A DNA stretch of 45,044 nucleotides from Marinomonas pollencensis (GCF_003387375.1 NZ_QUNG01000016.1:1-45044); one strand, 5' to 3'; numbered from the stretch's first letter, positions 1 to 8,159 are shown. Numbers and translations: made by a program. Notes: a model not told the origin generated them from the sequence alone.

Positions 1-54
1 ACCGTGTGGGGCTCTTATGAAGAAACGCATGTGAGAGTAGGTCGTTATTAAGGC
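1..54 (+). rRNA. rrf: 5S ribosomal RNA, 3' end (partial)
   Basis: The first bases carry the 3' part of a 5S rRNA: GTGTGGGG, then CATGTGAGAGTAGG, then GTCGTTATTAAGGC, which corresponds to the 3' strand of the terminal helix. The 5' part lies outside the window. The loop that is usually about three bases between the two arms of the GTGTGGGG helix is expanded here and can form its own small hairpin (TCTT-ATG-AAGA, about 12-22). This could be a real variant or a divergent copy; the missing half prevents a decision. Confidence 0.72.
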
Positions 55-440
55 TCTTTTATCTAGGACAGGCATAGTTAAAATCTAGCAATCATACGCC
101 TTACAGGCTTTTTGAGATGCAGAGATGGTCTGGGGTAGATCGGATAAGCTTGCCCTACGGATAAGCTTGCCCTACTAAACACTTTCTTTTATCTAGGACA
201 GGCATAGTTAAAATCTAGCAATCATGCGCCTCACAGCCTTTTTAATGCACCGAGATGGTCTGGAGCTATGAGTCACTAAATACTCTCTTCTATCTAGGAC
301 AGGCATAGTTAAAATCTAGCAACGATGCTCCTTACAGGCTTTTTGAGGTGCCGAGATGGTCTGGGGTAGATCGGATAAGCTTGCCCCACTAAATACTCTC
401 TTTTATCTAGGACAGGCATAGTTAAAATCCAGCAATGATG
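55..440. repeat. Four degenerate tandem repeats downstream of 5S rRNA
   Basis: A core beginning ATCTAGGACAGGCATAGTTA and continuing AAATCTAGCAA starts at 61, 191, 292 and 405, giving periods of 130, 101 and 113 bases. The first three units also share a downstream block containing GAGATGGTCTGG and, in units 1 and 3, GTAGATCGGATAAGCTTGCC. Unit 4 is truncated after the core. No reading frame is maintained. The unequal periods are caused by small internal insertions and deletions. No function is recognised; the array may be the product of unequal crossing-over beside the rRNA operon. Confidence 0.9.
142..175. repeat. 17-bp perfect tandem duplication inside repeat unit 1
   Basis: GGATAAGCTTGCCCTAC occurs twice back to back (142-158 and 159-175). 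This accounts for 17 bp of the extra length of the first large repeat unit. It looks like a replication-slippage product. Confidence 0.92.
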
Positions 441-475
441 AGTTCTACTGTCTGATGACGTTAAATGATTGGTGG

Positions 476-634
476 TCAGTGTTTTCCAATAATGTATATT
501 GCGTGAATGACGCCTGGAATATAGCCGAATAACGTAAGCAGTATATTGAGCCAGAATGCACCACCAATACCGACTTGTAAAAATACGCCAATTGGCGGAA
601 GTAAAATCGAAAATATAATTCTAATTAGATCCAT
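476..634 (-). CDS. yqaE: YqaE/Pmp3 family small membrane protein
   Basis: A 52-residue protein starting MDLIRIIFSILLPPIG and made of two hydrophobic segments (about 4-22 and 27-48) joined by a short glycine-rich turn, with the LPPIGVF and GYIPGVIHA signatures of the UPF0057/Pmp3 family. Eukaryotic members affect membrane potential and salt tolerance; bacterial members are stress-linked but not well defined. A longer frame reaches to 757, but I chose the ATG at 634 because AGGAG (643-647 on the minus strand) lies 8 bases upstream and the family is about 50 residues long. It stands alone with its own predicted promoter. Confidence 0.88.
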   Translation of the reverse strand: MDLIRIIFSILLPPIGVFLQVGIGGAFWLNILLTLFGYIPGVIHAIYIIGKH

Positions 635-676
635 GTCGTTTACTCCTTTCATTAATGCTCGCTTTTCAACGAACAG

Positions 677-706
677 AAGATAAGAAAACTGAGAAATTAT
701 TGTCAA
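677..706 (-). promoter_or_regulatory. Predicted sigma70 promoter of yqaE
   Basis: Read on the minus strand, TTGACA (701-706) is followed 18 bases later by TATCTT (677-682). The -10 box lies about 40 bases before the yqaE start codon at 634. The -35 box matches consensus exactly. Confidence 0.55.
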
Positions 707-985
707 TCGTGTTTTGTAGGCTAGTTGCTTGTTAGGAATTATGCGAGTTATAAACATAATGAAGGCGTTTATACTGTGACGGATGCTTGTGTGAGCTATT
801 CACGTTATTAAGAATTTTTAGCTTGTGAATTTGTGCGCATCGATACTAACGGCTCTTTTTTATAAGCGTCAGGCTTTATTCCTAATTATCACAATTAATC
901 TATTAAATATTTACCATACCTGAACACACACCCAATCGGGAATTCGCTACTATAAGCGGAAATGTTAAATAGATAGAGTTAGCTT
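707..985. other. Divergent intergenic region yqaE / opgD
   Basis: An AT-rich stretch without a credible gene. It must hold the opgD promoter, but I cannot pick -35 and -10 boxes with confidence. The opgD start at 986 has only a weak ribosome-binding sequence (AGAG, around 975-978). Confidence 0.5.
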
Positions 986-2677
986 ATGCATCTACATAGT
1001 TTTTCAGAGCCTAGTAAAGGCTCTCACTTGGTCGGGGCGAAAGCTTGGAATGCATCCCGAAAAAGCCGTACAACGGGCCGTCTGCAGAGGTTAGTTAGTC
1101 GTTCGTTAGTGGCGGCTGGCGTGTTATTTAGTTTTACCGCTTGTGCAGCACAGACCTCAGTGCCTGCCGAACCAAGAGCCGGAGAGGCGTTTAACTATGC
1201 TTGGCTAAAAGGGTACGCTCGGCAGTTAGCGACTCAGACTTATCAAAGTCATAAGGGTGAGCTTCCGGCCAGTTTAAAAAGTTTGGATTGGGACGATTAT
1301 CAACAAATTCATTTTGATAAAGATAAAGCGCTATGGACGGAAAGTAACACTGAGTTTCGTACCGAGTTATTTCACCTTGGTCTAGGCTTCGATACGCCAA
1401 TTCACATCAATGAACTTGAAAATGGTAAATCAACTCCGGTTCCTTATTCGCCTGCTATGTTTGATTATGGTCAGTCTAAGGTTCATGGTAAAAAGCTTCC
1501 TCAAGATTTAGGTTTTGCTGGTTTTAGAATGCAGTTTGCCACAGATTGGCAGCGTGATGTGGTCGCCTTTTTAGGTGCAAGCTATTTTCGGGCGGTTGGT
1601 AGTGAAATGCAATATGGTCTTTCCGCGCGCGGGTTAGCGGTTGATACAGCATTACCTCATCCTGAAGAATTTCCGACTTTTACTAATTTCTGGTTAGAAA
1701 AGCCCAAGCCAGGGTCAGATCGAGTGACAGTTTATGCGCTCATGGACTCTCCTAGTGTATCGGGTGCATATCGTTTTGATATGACGCCAGGCGAACCCTT
1801 TAAGATGAAAGTAGATGCCGCTATTTATCCTAGAAAGGCGATAGAGCGTTTAGGTGTAGCACCAATGACCAGTATGTTTATGGCGGGTGAAAATGACCGT
1901 CGAACAGGTTACGACTGGCGTCCAGAAATTCACGATTCTGATGGTTTAGCAATGCAAACTGGTAGTGGCGAATGGATATGGCGCCCTTTAGGTAACCCTA
2001 AAAACTTACGTTTCAACGCCTATAGTGATGAAAACCCTAAAGGGTTTGGTTTGTTGCAAAGAGATCGTAAGTTTGACCATTATCAAGACGATGGGGTTTT
2101 TTACGAGAAACGTCCTAGCTTATGGATAGAGCCGCTTGGTCAGTGGGGCAAAGGTTCTGTTCAGTTGGTTGAGATTCCAACGTTGGATGAAACATTCGAT
2201 AATATTGTTGCATTTTGGCATCCTGCAAAGCCCGTTCTGCCAGGCCAAGAGCTACTTTATAGCTACAACATGTATTGGGGGAGTCATCCACCAGTGCATT
2301 CTCCTCGCGCTCGAGTAGTTGATACCTTTACAGGAATTGGTGGTGTCATTGGTAAAAAGCGTCATTATTACAGTAAGCGTTTTGTCGTGGACTTTGCTGG
2401 CGGCTCTTTGGCAATGCTAGGCAGAGACACAGAAGTAAAAGCAATGATTACAACTTCGAAAGGTAAGGTAGAAATTGAATCAGCGCGACCTTTGCATTCG
2501 ATCGATGGTTACCGAGTTATGTTTGATTTAGTGCCGCCGGATGCTACTTCTGACCCTATTAATATGCGAGTGTATTTAGAGGCCAATGGTCAGCCATTAT
2601 CTGAAACTTGGCAATATCAATGGAATCCACCAGAAGAGAAAGATAGGGCGCTGCATAATGCAGGGCATCTAAAATAG
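986..2677 (+). CDS. opgD: Periplasmic glucan biosynthesis protein OpgD
   Basis: A 563-residue protein of the OpgG/OpgD (MdoG) family, which shapes osmoregulated periplasmic glucans; E. coli members have been placed among beta-1,2-glucanases (GH186). Family blocks visible are YQQIHFDKDKALW (105-117), LGASYFRAV (196-204), YGLSARGLAVDTA (210-222), LGVAPMTSMF (289-298) and RPEIHDSDGL (312-321). Blocks such as FNAYSDENPKGFGLLQ, KRPSLWIEP and DPINMRVYL resemble E. coli OpgD (551 aa) more than OpgG. Residues 1-54 form an export signal with an unusually long n-region, a hydrophobic core LVAAGVLFSF (41-50) and possible cleavage near TACAA. I do not see the twin-arginine motif known from E. coli OpgD. 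No opgH glucosyltransferase lies next to it. A terminator follows. Confidence 0.88.
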   Translation: MHLHSFSEPSKGSHLVGAKAWNASRKSRTTGRLQRLVSRSLVAAGVLFSFTACAAQTSVPAEPRAGEAFNYAWLKGYARQLATQTYQSHKGELPASLKSLDWDDYQQIHFDKDKALWTESNTEFRTELFHLGLGFDTPIHINELENGKSTPVPYSPAMFDYGQSKVHGKKLPQDLGFAGFRMQFATDWQRDVVAFLGASYFRAVGSEMQYGLSARGLAVDTALPHPEEFPTFTNFWLEKPKPGSDRVTVYALMDSPSVSGAYRFDMTPGEPFKMKVDAAIYPRKAIERLGVAPMTSMFMAGENDRRTGYDWRPEIHDSDGLAMQTGSGEWIWRPLGNPKNLRFNAYSDENPKGFGLLQRDRKFDHYQDDGVFYEKRPSLWIEPLGQWGKGSVQLVEIPTLDETFDNIVAFWHPAKPVLPGQELLYSYNMYWGSHPPVHSPRARVVDTFTGIGGVIGKKRHYYSKRFVVDFAGGSLAMLGRDTEVKAMITTSKGKVEIESARPLHSIDGYRVMFDLVPPDATSDPINMRVYLEANGQPLSETWQYQWNPPEEKDRALHNAGHLK

Positions 2678-2695
2678 TTCCCTTTTCACTTGCGA

Positions 2696-2725
2696 AGCGC
2701 TGGATTAACCTCCGGCGCTTTTTTT
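2696..2725 (+). terminator. Rho-independent terminator after opgD
   Basis: A 9-bp stem (AGCGCTGGA with TCCGGCGCT, one G-U pair), a six-base loop and a run of seven T. It separates opgD from the convergent acetyltransferase gene. Confidence 0.88.
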
Positions 2726-2742
2726 GTTTCAGAGACATGTTG

Positions 2743-3174
2743 TTAGCCAGTAAACAGCATCGGCGATAACTGGCGACCTTGTGCTGTATAAGCATTAAAG
2801 CGTTGCGCTAGCAGTGATGGAAGTTGTTCTGGTTTTATGGGGCAAAAGCCATGCTTTTGATAAAAGGGGACGAGATGAGAAAAGGCAAAACAATAGCAGG
2901 CTTTTTCTGCTAAAGCGCTTTCGATAGCGTTTAGCAAGTAGCCACCGAGCCCTTTTTCTCTATGTTGAGGCGCGGTCACCATGGCTGTTAAAAGTTGGCA
3001 ATCTGAGAGTTGTTTGAGGCGGACCGCTGAAACAATATTATGGCCTTCTTTTAGTACCCATATGGGGTCGGCTTTGTTTGGTTTTCCACTTGGATAGTGC
3101 TGTTGATAGAATTTCTTTACGAGTAAGAACCAAAGGGCTGGCACGCGTTCAACGGTCAGTGTGTGAGTTTGCAT
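2743..3174 (-). CDS. GNAT family N-acetyltransferase
   Basis: A 143-residue single-domain protein. Residues 64-82 (AMVTAPQHREKGLGGYLL) contain the R-x-x-G-x-G acetyl-CoA pyrophosphate loop of GNAT enzymes (Arg72, Gly75, Gly77), followed by the expected helix. The later segment LVPFYQKHGF (101-110) is the usual beta-alpha element near the acceptor site. The substrate cannot be read from the sequence. The gene is monocistronic and convergent with opgD; it begins about 107 bases from the divergent hydrolase gene, so the two may share a control region. Confidence 0.85.
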   Translation of the reverse strand: MQTHTLTVERVPALWFLLVKKFYQQHYPSGKPNKADPIWVLKEGHNIVSAVRLKQLSDCQLLTAMVTAPQHREKGLGGYLLNAIESALAEKACYCFAFSHLVPFYQKHGFCPIKPEQLPSLLAQRFNAYTAQGRQLSPMLFTG

Positions 3175-3281
3175 TGAGTTACTTTTACTGCGGCTTAGAG
3201 AAGAAAGAATAATAGCATAGAGTTTTATTTCGGCTACTTTGGTAGGATCATAGCCATTAATGTATTCAATGAGGATGAATC

Positions 3282-4463
3282 ATGCGACAACAAGTGGTTT
3301 TTTGGTGTCTGTGTGTGCTGATGAGCCCCATCTGGGCGGCAGAAAGTAGGGATGTTTTTCTCTCCAAGTCTGGTGAGAGTTTCTCGGCATACGAGGCGCG
3401 TGCAAACGCCTTTTTACAAACCCATAAAGAATGGGTTAAAGAGCAAGATTCAGCGCGAGAAGTGAGTGCTGTTATGCCATTTGAATTGCAGCCAGACCCT
3501 GAGGAGTGTGCGGCTTCTCCGAAAGTTGGGGTGCTGCTTTCTCATGGTTTGTCAGATTCGCCATTTTCGATGCGAGACCCTGCTAGGGCACTGCAAGCAG
3601 CTTGTTATCAGGTGCGGGTTATTTTGCTGCCAGGGCATGGTACACGCTCTTCAGATTTGCTCTTCGTTGATGAAGATGATTGGCGCGACGCCTTCCAAAG
3701 CGCTGCCGATGTCTTTAAACAAGAAGTTGATGTGCTTTATGTAGGTGGGTTCTCTACTGGTGGAGCACTTGCAGCGGAATACGCTTGGCAGAATCCTCAG
3801 TCAGTAGCAGGTGTTATCTTGTTCTCGCCTCTGTTCAAGATCAACAGCAGCATTGATTGGTTGTCGCCGATGCTGTCTTATTTCAAAGATTGGTTAGATA
3901 ATTATCCTACGGATGACTTTGCTAAATATGCTTCCATCCCCGTGCCGGCTATTGCCTCGGCGTATCGTTTGGCTAAAGATGTGCGCAATAGATTGATCGA
4001 TAATCCGCAAGCGATCCCGGTGTTTATGGCTCTGTCAGAAGATGATCAAACGGTAGATGCGACCGTCAGTAAGACTGTTTTTAAAAAGGCAATGGTGAGC
4101 TCAAAGAGCCAGATGCTCCTTTATAGCCGCTTACAGCCTAATGCCAACACAGATAGAGTGAGAATCTACAACACAAATTGGCCTCAACAACGGATACTAG
4201 GATTGTCCCATATGGCTATTCACGGTGATCCACAGAATACCTATTATGGTGAGCAGGGTCGCTATCGTATTTGTAGTTGGTATCTTGAAGAGCCGCTTAA
4301 TTATCAGGCTTGCCGATCGGATCAAGCGAACTGGTTTGGGGAGAAATCAGAGGCTTTATTAGAAAAAAGTAAGCATGCTGCGCGAGTTTCATGGAACCCC
4401 ACTTTTGATTCGCTGATGAAGCAGGTGTCTAACTTCATAGAAGCCACAGTCGATTTAGGTTGA
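3282..4463 (+). CDS. Secreted alpha/beta hydrolase (lysophospholipase-like)
   Basis: A 393-residue protein with a Sec signal peptide (hydrophobic 5-18, cleavage likely after SPIWAA near residue 20). Alpha/beta-hydrolase landmarks are the oxyanion-hole region LLSHGLSDSPFSM (85-97), PGHG (117-120), the nucleophile elbow GGFSTGG (155-161, Ser158), an acid in LSEDDQTVD (251-259; which Asp is catalytic is uncertain) and His310 in LSHMAIHGD. It resembles serine aminopeptidase/lysophospholipase-type hydrolases; the substrate is unknown. The start is supported by GAGGATGA just upstream. The next gene follows after 26 bases, so co-transcription is likely. Confidence 0.82.
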   Translation: MRQQVVFWCLCVLMSPIWAAESRDVFLSKSGESFSAYEARANAFLQTHKEWVKEQDSAREVSAVMPFELQPDPEECAASPKVGVLLSHGLSDSPFSMRDPARALQAACYQVRVILLPGHGTRSSDLLFVDEDDWRDAFQSAADVFKQEVDVLYVGGFSTGGALAAEYAWQNPQSVAGVILFSPLFKINSSIDWLSPMLSYFKDWLDNYPTDDFAKYASIPVPAIASAYRLAKDVRNRLIDNPQAIPVFMALSEDDQTVDATVSKTVFKKAMVSSKSQMLLYSRLQPNANTDRVRIYNTNWPQQRILGLSHMAIHGDPQNTYYGEQGRYRICSWYLEEPLNYQACRSDQANWFGEKSEALLEKSKHAARVSWNPTFDSLMKQVSNFIEATVDLG

Positions 4464-4489
4464 GTAGTAGAATATAAAGGCAAAGCATT

Positions 4490-5398
4490 ATGACGACGAA
4501 TGATTCATTTGATTTGGGCTTGTTGACGCTCACTCAAGAGCAAATTGACACTTATCATGAAAAGGGAGTGTTAGTGGTCGAAGCTGCTGTGGCTGATGTT
4601 GTGTGTGAGCAACTAAAGGCAAGGATGTCGCAATTGCTCACGGAGTTTGAGCCCAGCTCTAAACGTTCTATTTTTACGACGAATGAACAGACCCGACACA
4701 CTGACCAGTACTTTATGGAATCGGCGAATAAAGTGTCTTATTTTTTTGAAGAGAACGCCTTTAATGATCAAGGTGAACTAGCACAACCTTTATCATTTTC
4801 CATTAACAAAGTGGGTCATGGGTTACATACACAAGACAGGGTATTTAAAGCGTTTTCTTTATCTGCCAAATGGCGGGGTATTCTACAGCAATTGGGGATG
4901 GCAGAACCAAGAGCGGCACAATCAATGTACATCTTTAAACAACCGAGTATCGGTGGTGAGGTTAATTGTCATCAGGATAGTACCTTTCTTTATACTCGTC
5001 CTATGAGTGTGATTGGATTATGGTTTGCGCTGGAGGATGCTACGCTTGAAAATGGCTGTTTATGGGGTGTTCCTGGAGGGCACCGAGAAGGGCTTTTGAA
5101 GCGTTTTGAGCGGGTTTCTGAAAATGCATTAGAAACGAAAATGGTGACCTTGAAAGAGCATGCTTGGTCGCCAGATGAGTTGGTTGCGTTACCTGTAAAA
5201 AAAGGCTCTTTAGTCATTCTAAATGGTGAGTTTCCTCACCTTAGTTACGCAAATCGTTCGGATAAGTCGCGTCATGCCTATGCGCTTCATGCAATAGATA
5301 ATCGGTGTCATTATCCGGCAGAAAATTGGTTGCAGCTTGGAGATGGGCAGCAGTTTGCTCATTTTTATAGTGCGGATGAAAGTCGCGTCGGAGTATAA
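4490..5398 (+). CDS. Phytanoyl-CoA dioxygenase (PhyH) family protein
   Basis: A 302-residue Fe(II)/2-oxoglutarate-dependent oxygenase. The metal triad is visible as His161 and Asp163 in NCHQDST plus His250 in GEFPHLSYANRS; Arg261 in SRHAYALH is the expected 2-oxoglutarate anchor. The central block IGLWFALEDATLENGCLW and the following VPGGH are typical of the PHYHD1-like branch, enzymes of mostly unknown substrate. No signal peptide, so the enzyme is cytoplasmic. It sits 26 bases after the secreted hydrolase and only 4 bases before birA, so it may be the second gene of an operon that reads into birA. Confidence 0.86.
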   Translation: MTTNDSFDLGLLTLTQEQIDTYHEKGVLVVEAAVADVVCEQLKARMSQLLTEFEPSSKRSIFTTNEQTRHTDQYFMESANKVSYFFEENAFNDQGELAQPLSFSINKVGHGLHTQDRVFKAFSLSAKWRGILQQLGMAEPRAAQSMYIFKQPSIGGEVNCHQDSTFLYTRPMSVIGLWFALEDATLENGCLWGVPGGHREGLLKRFERVSENALETKMVTLKEHAWSPDELVALPVKKGSLVILNGEFPHLSYANRSDKSRHAYALHAIDNRCHYPAENWLQLGDGQQFAHFYSADESRVGV

Positions 5399-5402
5399 GT
5401 AG

Positions 5403-6356
5403 ATGCAAAAAATATTGTCTCTTTTAAGTGACAGTAAGTTCCATTCTGGTGAAGAGTTGGGTGAAGCCATTGGGGTGACACGTGCGGCGGTCTGGAAGAA
5501 GCTTAAAAAGTTAGAGAGCATCGGAGTGACAGTACACTCTGTTAAAGGACGCGGTTATCGTTTGCCTGCGCCATTAGAGTTGCTATCTGATTCTGCCTTA
5601 TTAGCGTCTGGCTTGCAGCCTAAGGTGGCGCGCAAGGTGGTGTTTGAAACAGAGTCGACAAACAGTGATGTAAAGCAGCACATTGCAGAAGGCGGTGATT
5701 TGCCTGTATTGGTAACCGCAGAGCATCAGTTGAATGGTAAAGGGCGTCGTGGCCGACAATGGGCCTCAGGTGTGGCGAAGAATGTCACCATGTCTTTTGC
5801 CTGGCGTTTTGAAGGTGGCCCAAGTGTAATTGAAGGGTTAAGCCTTGCCGTTGGTGTTGCGGTCGCGCGTACGATCAAGAAGCTTGGCGTTCCAAACCCA
5901 GGCCTAAAGTGGCCCAATGATGTGCAAATCGATGGTCAAAAAGTGTGCGGCATTCTGCTGGAAATGGTAATTGATGAAGATGCTTGTCATGTGATTATCG
6001 GAATAGGCTTGAATGTTGAAATGGATTCAGAGTTTATGGCAGCTGTGGATCAGCCTTGGACGGATCTGGCTACGAGGCTAGGAAAAGTACCTAGTCGTAA
6101 TCAAATTGTCGCTGAGTTAACGAATGAGCTGGTCGCTGTTTGCGAGTGCTTTGAAGAAGGCCATGGGATGAAGCATTATCAAGCTATATGGCAAGCGCAT
6201 GATGTGTTGTTTAATCAGCCAGTTACCGTAAGTTCGGTTTCTCAGCAGCGGGTAGGTATTGCTCGCGGTATTGATGAAAGCGGGGCTTTATTGGTGGAAG
6301 AAAATGGCGTATTGGTGGCTTTGCACGGAGGAGAAGTGAGTGTCCGACGTCGTTAA
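5403..6356 (+). CDS. birA: Biotin-protein ligase / biotin operon repressor BirA
   Basis: A 317-residue bifunctional protein. The N-terminal winged helix (about 14-52; helix-turn-helix EELGEAIGVTRAAVWKKLKKL) should bind biotin-operon DNA. The ligase domain carries GKGRRGRQW (112-120), which binds biotinyl-5'-AMP, KWPNDV (169-174) and QKVCGILLE with the active-site Lys180. The C-terminal SH3-like domain ends HGGEVSVRRR. It activates biotin with ATP and attaches it to carrier proteins such as AccB. Its last 17 bases overlap coaX, which suggests translational coupling. Confidence 0.96.
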   Translation: MQKILSLLSDSKFHSGEELGEAIGVTRAAVWKKLKKLESIGVTVHSVKGRGYRLPAPLELLSDSALLASGLQPKVARKVVFETESTNSDVKQHIAEGGDLPVLVTAEHQLNGKGRRGRQWASGVAKNVTMSFAWRFEGGPSVIEGLSLAVGVAVARTIKKLGVPNPGLKWPNDVQIDGQKVCGILLEMVIDEDACHVIIGIGLNVEMDSEFMAAVDQPWTDLATRLGKVPSRNQIVAELTNELVAVCECFEEGHGMKHYQAIWQAHDVLFNQPVTVSSVSQQRVGIARGIDESGALLVEENGVLVALHGGEVSVRRR

Positions 6357-7074
6357 CGTCTTAGTGGTTGATGTGGGTAATACCAGTATTAAATATACCG
6401 CGTTTGAGGCAGGGAAAGTGCTTTGGCAGGTACGTGACGAAGCGCTTGACCAGCAAACAGCGTTTCGCCCTGATGCTGTGTATCTTGCCAGTGTCCGCTC
6501 ATTAGAGGCGGGAGAGGCATTAAAGAACCAGCTGCAGGCTCGCTATTCTGATTGTGCTTGGGTTGATATTCACAGTAGCGCTGAAGCTTGTGGTGTGCGC
6601 AATGCGTATCAAGAGCCGCAGCGATTAGGTGTGGATCGCTGGTTAGCAGTGGTTGCTAGTTATCAGTTGTTTGGTGGTGATGTGGTTGTGGTAGATGCAG
6701 GCACCGCGATCAAGGTGGATATGGTGGATAGCTCTGGTTTGCATTTGGGTGGCTATATCACGCCGGGGTTGGCAATGATGGAAGACGCATTGCTTTCGAA
6801 AACAGCACGTATACGTTATACGGCAGAAGAAAAAGTGCAAGCCAATGGGCTTCCTAACTCGACTGCTAGGGCAGTGACGGAAGGGTGTTACGAAATGGCG
6901 CTAGGCTTTCTTGAGCGCGTCCACAAAGAATATAAACACTTTACATGGGTTGTGACGGGGGGAGATGCTAAAACCCTGTTAAAAGCATTAGGTGTTGATA
7001 TGAAGCAGGAGCTGAATTTGGTTGCAATAGGAGCGAAACTAGTGGGCGATGAATATTTAAGGACACGCGTGTGA
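6340..7074 (+). CDS. coaX: Type III pantothenate kinase CoaX
   Basis: A 244-residue kinase of the ASKHA fold that phosphorylates pantothenate in the first step of coenzyme A synthesis. Motifs seen are DVGNTSIK (11-18, phosphate loop), YQEPQRLGVDRW (90-101), VVVDAGTA (116-123) and GGYITPG (137-143). The start is GTG at 6340, set by a strong GGAGGAG at 6327-6333, and lies inside the birA reading frame. Type III kinases are not inhibited by CoA and typically need a monovalent cation. Confidence 0.96.
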   Translation: MSDVVNVLVVDVGNTSIKYTAFEAGKVLWQVRDEALDQQTAFRPDAVYLASVRSLEAGEALKNQLQARYSDCAWVDIHSSAEACGVRNAYQEPQRLGVDRWLAVVASYQLFGGDVVVVDAGTAIKVDMVDSSGLHLGGYITPGLAMMEDALLSKTARIRYTAEEKVQANGLPNSTARAVTEGCYEMALGFLERVHKEYKHFTWVVTGGDAKTLLKALGVDMKQELNLVAIGAKLVGDEYLRTRV

Positions 7075-7778
7075 AGTGGCTTTTTTATGTGTTTGTATTG
7101 GCTAATGCGGCGGCCTTGAGTTGGAACAGCTTGGTTCAGGATAATAGGGTTGCCCCAAAAGAATCCGTTTATGCGCCACCCGTAAGTGAGAGTATTCGTT
7201 TACTGTCTGAGCCACAGAGTGACGATGACATCAAGGCGGAAAAGAGCCAAGCCGAAAAAATCGAAGACGCCTTAAATCAAGCCGTCGCTTCTTCGGTTGG
7301 GTCAAATGGCGAGTCGACTGCAGAGTTTTGTCCTCGCATTGAAACAGAGAAAAGTGGCGACGAAGCTCAGGTAGTGAAGGCGTTAAAGGCGTTTGGATGG
7401 GAGTATAGTGAGCAGGAAACGGTTGGTAAAAGGCCAAAATACTGGCTATATATTGATGCGCCAGAAACCAAGCAGCGCGCGACTGAGATCGTCAAAGACT
7501 TGGCAGCCAAGTCGATAGACAGTTTTATCATTACCCGTGAGGAGATGAAAAACCGAATTTCTTTGGGGTTGTATTCTGCGCAAGGTAGGGCGCTACAGGC
7601 GCGTGAAAGGATTCAGAAGCTGTCCGGCTATCAAGTAAATATCTATGATCATATGCGCAGCGTATCGCTGCATCAGATCACGCTAAAGCAACCTATCAAG
7701 GAGGCAGACTTAGAAGCTTTCCTTGCGCAGTTCGATTTAACCAAGATGATGATAAAATTAGAAAAAAATCCATGTTAG
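7071..7778 (+). CDS. Membrane-anchored SPOR-like protein
   Basis: A 235-residue protein with an N-terminal hydrophobic anchor (residues 2-18), a charged linker (about 45-85) and a C-terminal half with a SPOR-like segment (ISLGLYSAQGRALQARERIQ in the 165-185 area). SPOR domains bind denuded septal peptidoglycan, but the match here is by eye and weak. The GTG start at 7071 overlaps the coaX stop by four bases, with AAGGA upstream. Similar SPOR-like genes are commonly found after coaX in pseudomonads and relatives. Confidence 0.7.
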   Translation: MKWLFYVFVLANAAALSWNSLVQDNRVAPKESVYAPPVSESIRLLSEPQSDDDIKAEKSQAEKIEDALNQAVASSVGSNGESTAEFCPRIETEKSGDEAQVVKALKAFGWEYSEQETVGKRPKYWLYIDAPETKQRATEIVKDLAAKSIDSFIITREEMKNRISLGLYSAQGRALQARERIQKLSGYQVNIYDHMRSVSLHQITLKQPIKEADLEAFLAQFDLTKMMIKLEKNPC

Positions 7779-7781
7779 TGC

Positions 7782-7809
7782 TTGCAATTAGAAATGTGAT
7801 TCATATAAT
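7782..7809 (+). promoter_or_regulatory. Promoter of the tRNA-Tyr-Gly-Thr cluster
   Basis: TTGCAA (7782-7787), 16-base spacer, TATAAT (7804-7809, consensus -10). The following GGCTCCC is a GC-rich discriminator of the kind found on stable-RNA promoters under ppGpp control. Confidence 0.78.
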
Positions 7810-7853
7810 GGCTCCCACCTTTTGGGGTGTTGCGTAAGTAGCAGTGAGTACGT

Positions 7854-7937
<84 letters not shown>

Positions 7938-7940
7938 TTT

Positions 7941-8015
7941 GCGGGTATGGTATAGTGGCTATTACCTCAGCCTTCCAAGCTGAAGAGGCGGGTTCGATTC
8001 CCGCTACCCGCTCCA
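7941..8015 (+). tRNA. tRNA-Gly (TCC)
   Basis: Acceptor GCGGGTA pairs with TACCCGC; the anticodon is TCC in CAGCCTTCCAAGCTG; T arm GCGGGTTCGATTCCCGC; CCA encoded at 8013-8015. It lies 3 bases after tRNA-Tyr. Confidence 0.96.
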
Positions 8016-8016
8016 A

Positions 8017-8092
8017 GCTCATGTAGCTCAGTTGGTAGAGCACACCCTTGGTAAGGGTGAGGTCGGCAGTTCAAATCTGCTCATGAGCTCCA
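8017..8092 (+). tRNA. tRNA-Thr (GGT)
   Basis: Acceptor GCTCATG pairs with CATGAGC; anticodon GGT in ACCCTTGGTAAGGGT; T-loop TTCAAAT; CCA encoded at 8090-8092. In many gammaproteobacteria tufB follows this tRNA; here a terminator does. Confidence 0.96.
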
Positions 8093-8111
8093 GCATTTTC
8101 AATGCAAAGAT

Positions 8112-8133
8112 AGGTGGATCATCCGCCTTTTTT
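8112..8133 (+). terminator. Terminator after the tRNA-Tyr-Gly-Thr cluster
   Basis: A 7-bp stem AGGTGGA / TCCGCCT (one G-U) with a TCA loop, followed by a T run. It ends the three-tRNA transcript before a new promoter at 8160. Confidence 0.82.
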
Positions 8134-8159
8134 ATTGTCTGTTTTTTGGGCGAATACCC

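Noticed and set aside
55..440. CRISPR array
   Set aside because: Repeats are about 100-130 bases apart with related, not unique, intervening sequence, unequal periods and no cas genes nearby.
2136..2318. 60-residue plus-strand frame inside opgD
   Set aside because: Out of frame with a conserved gene, no ribosome-binding site and no recognisable motif.
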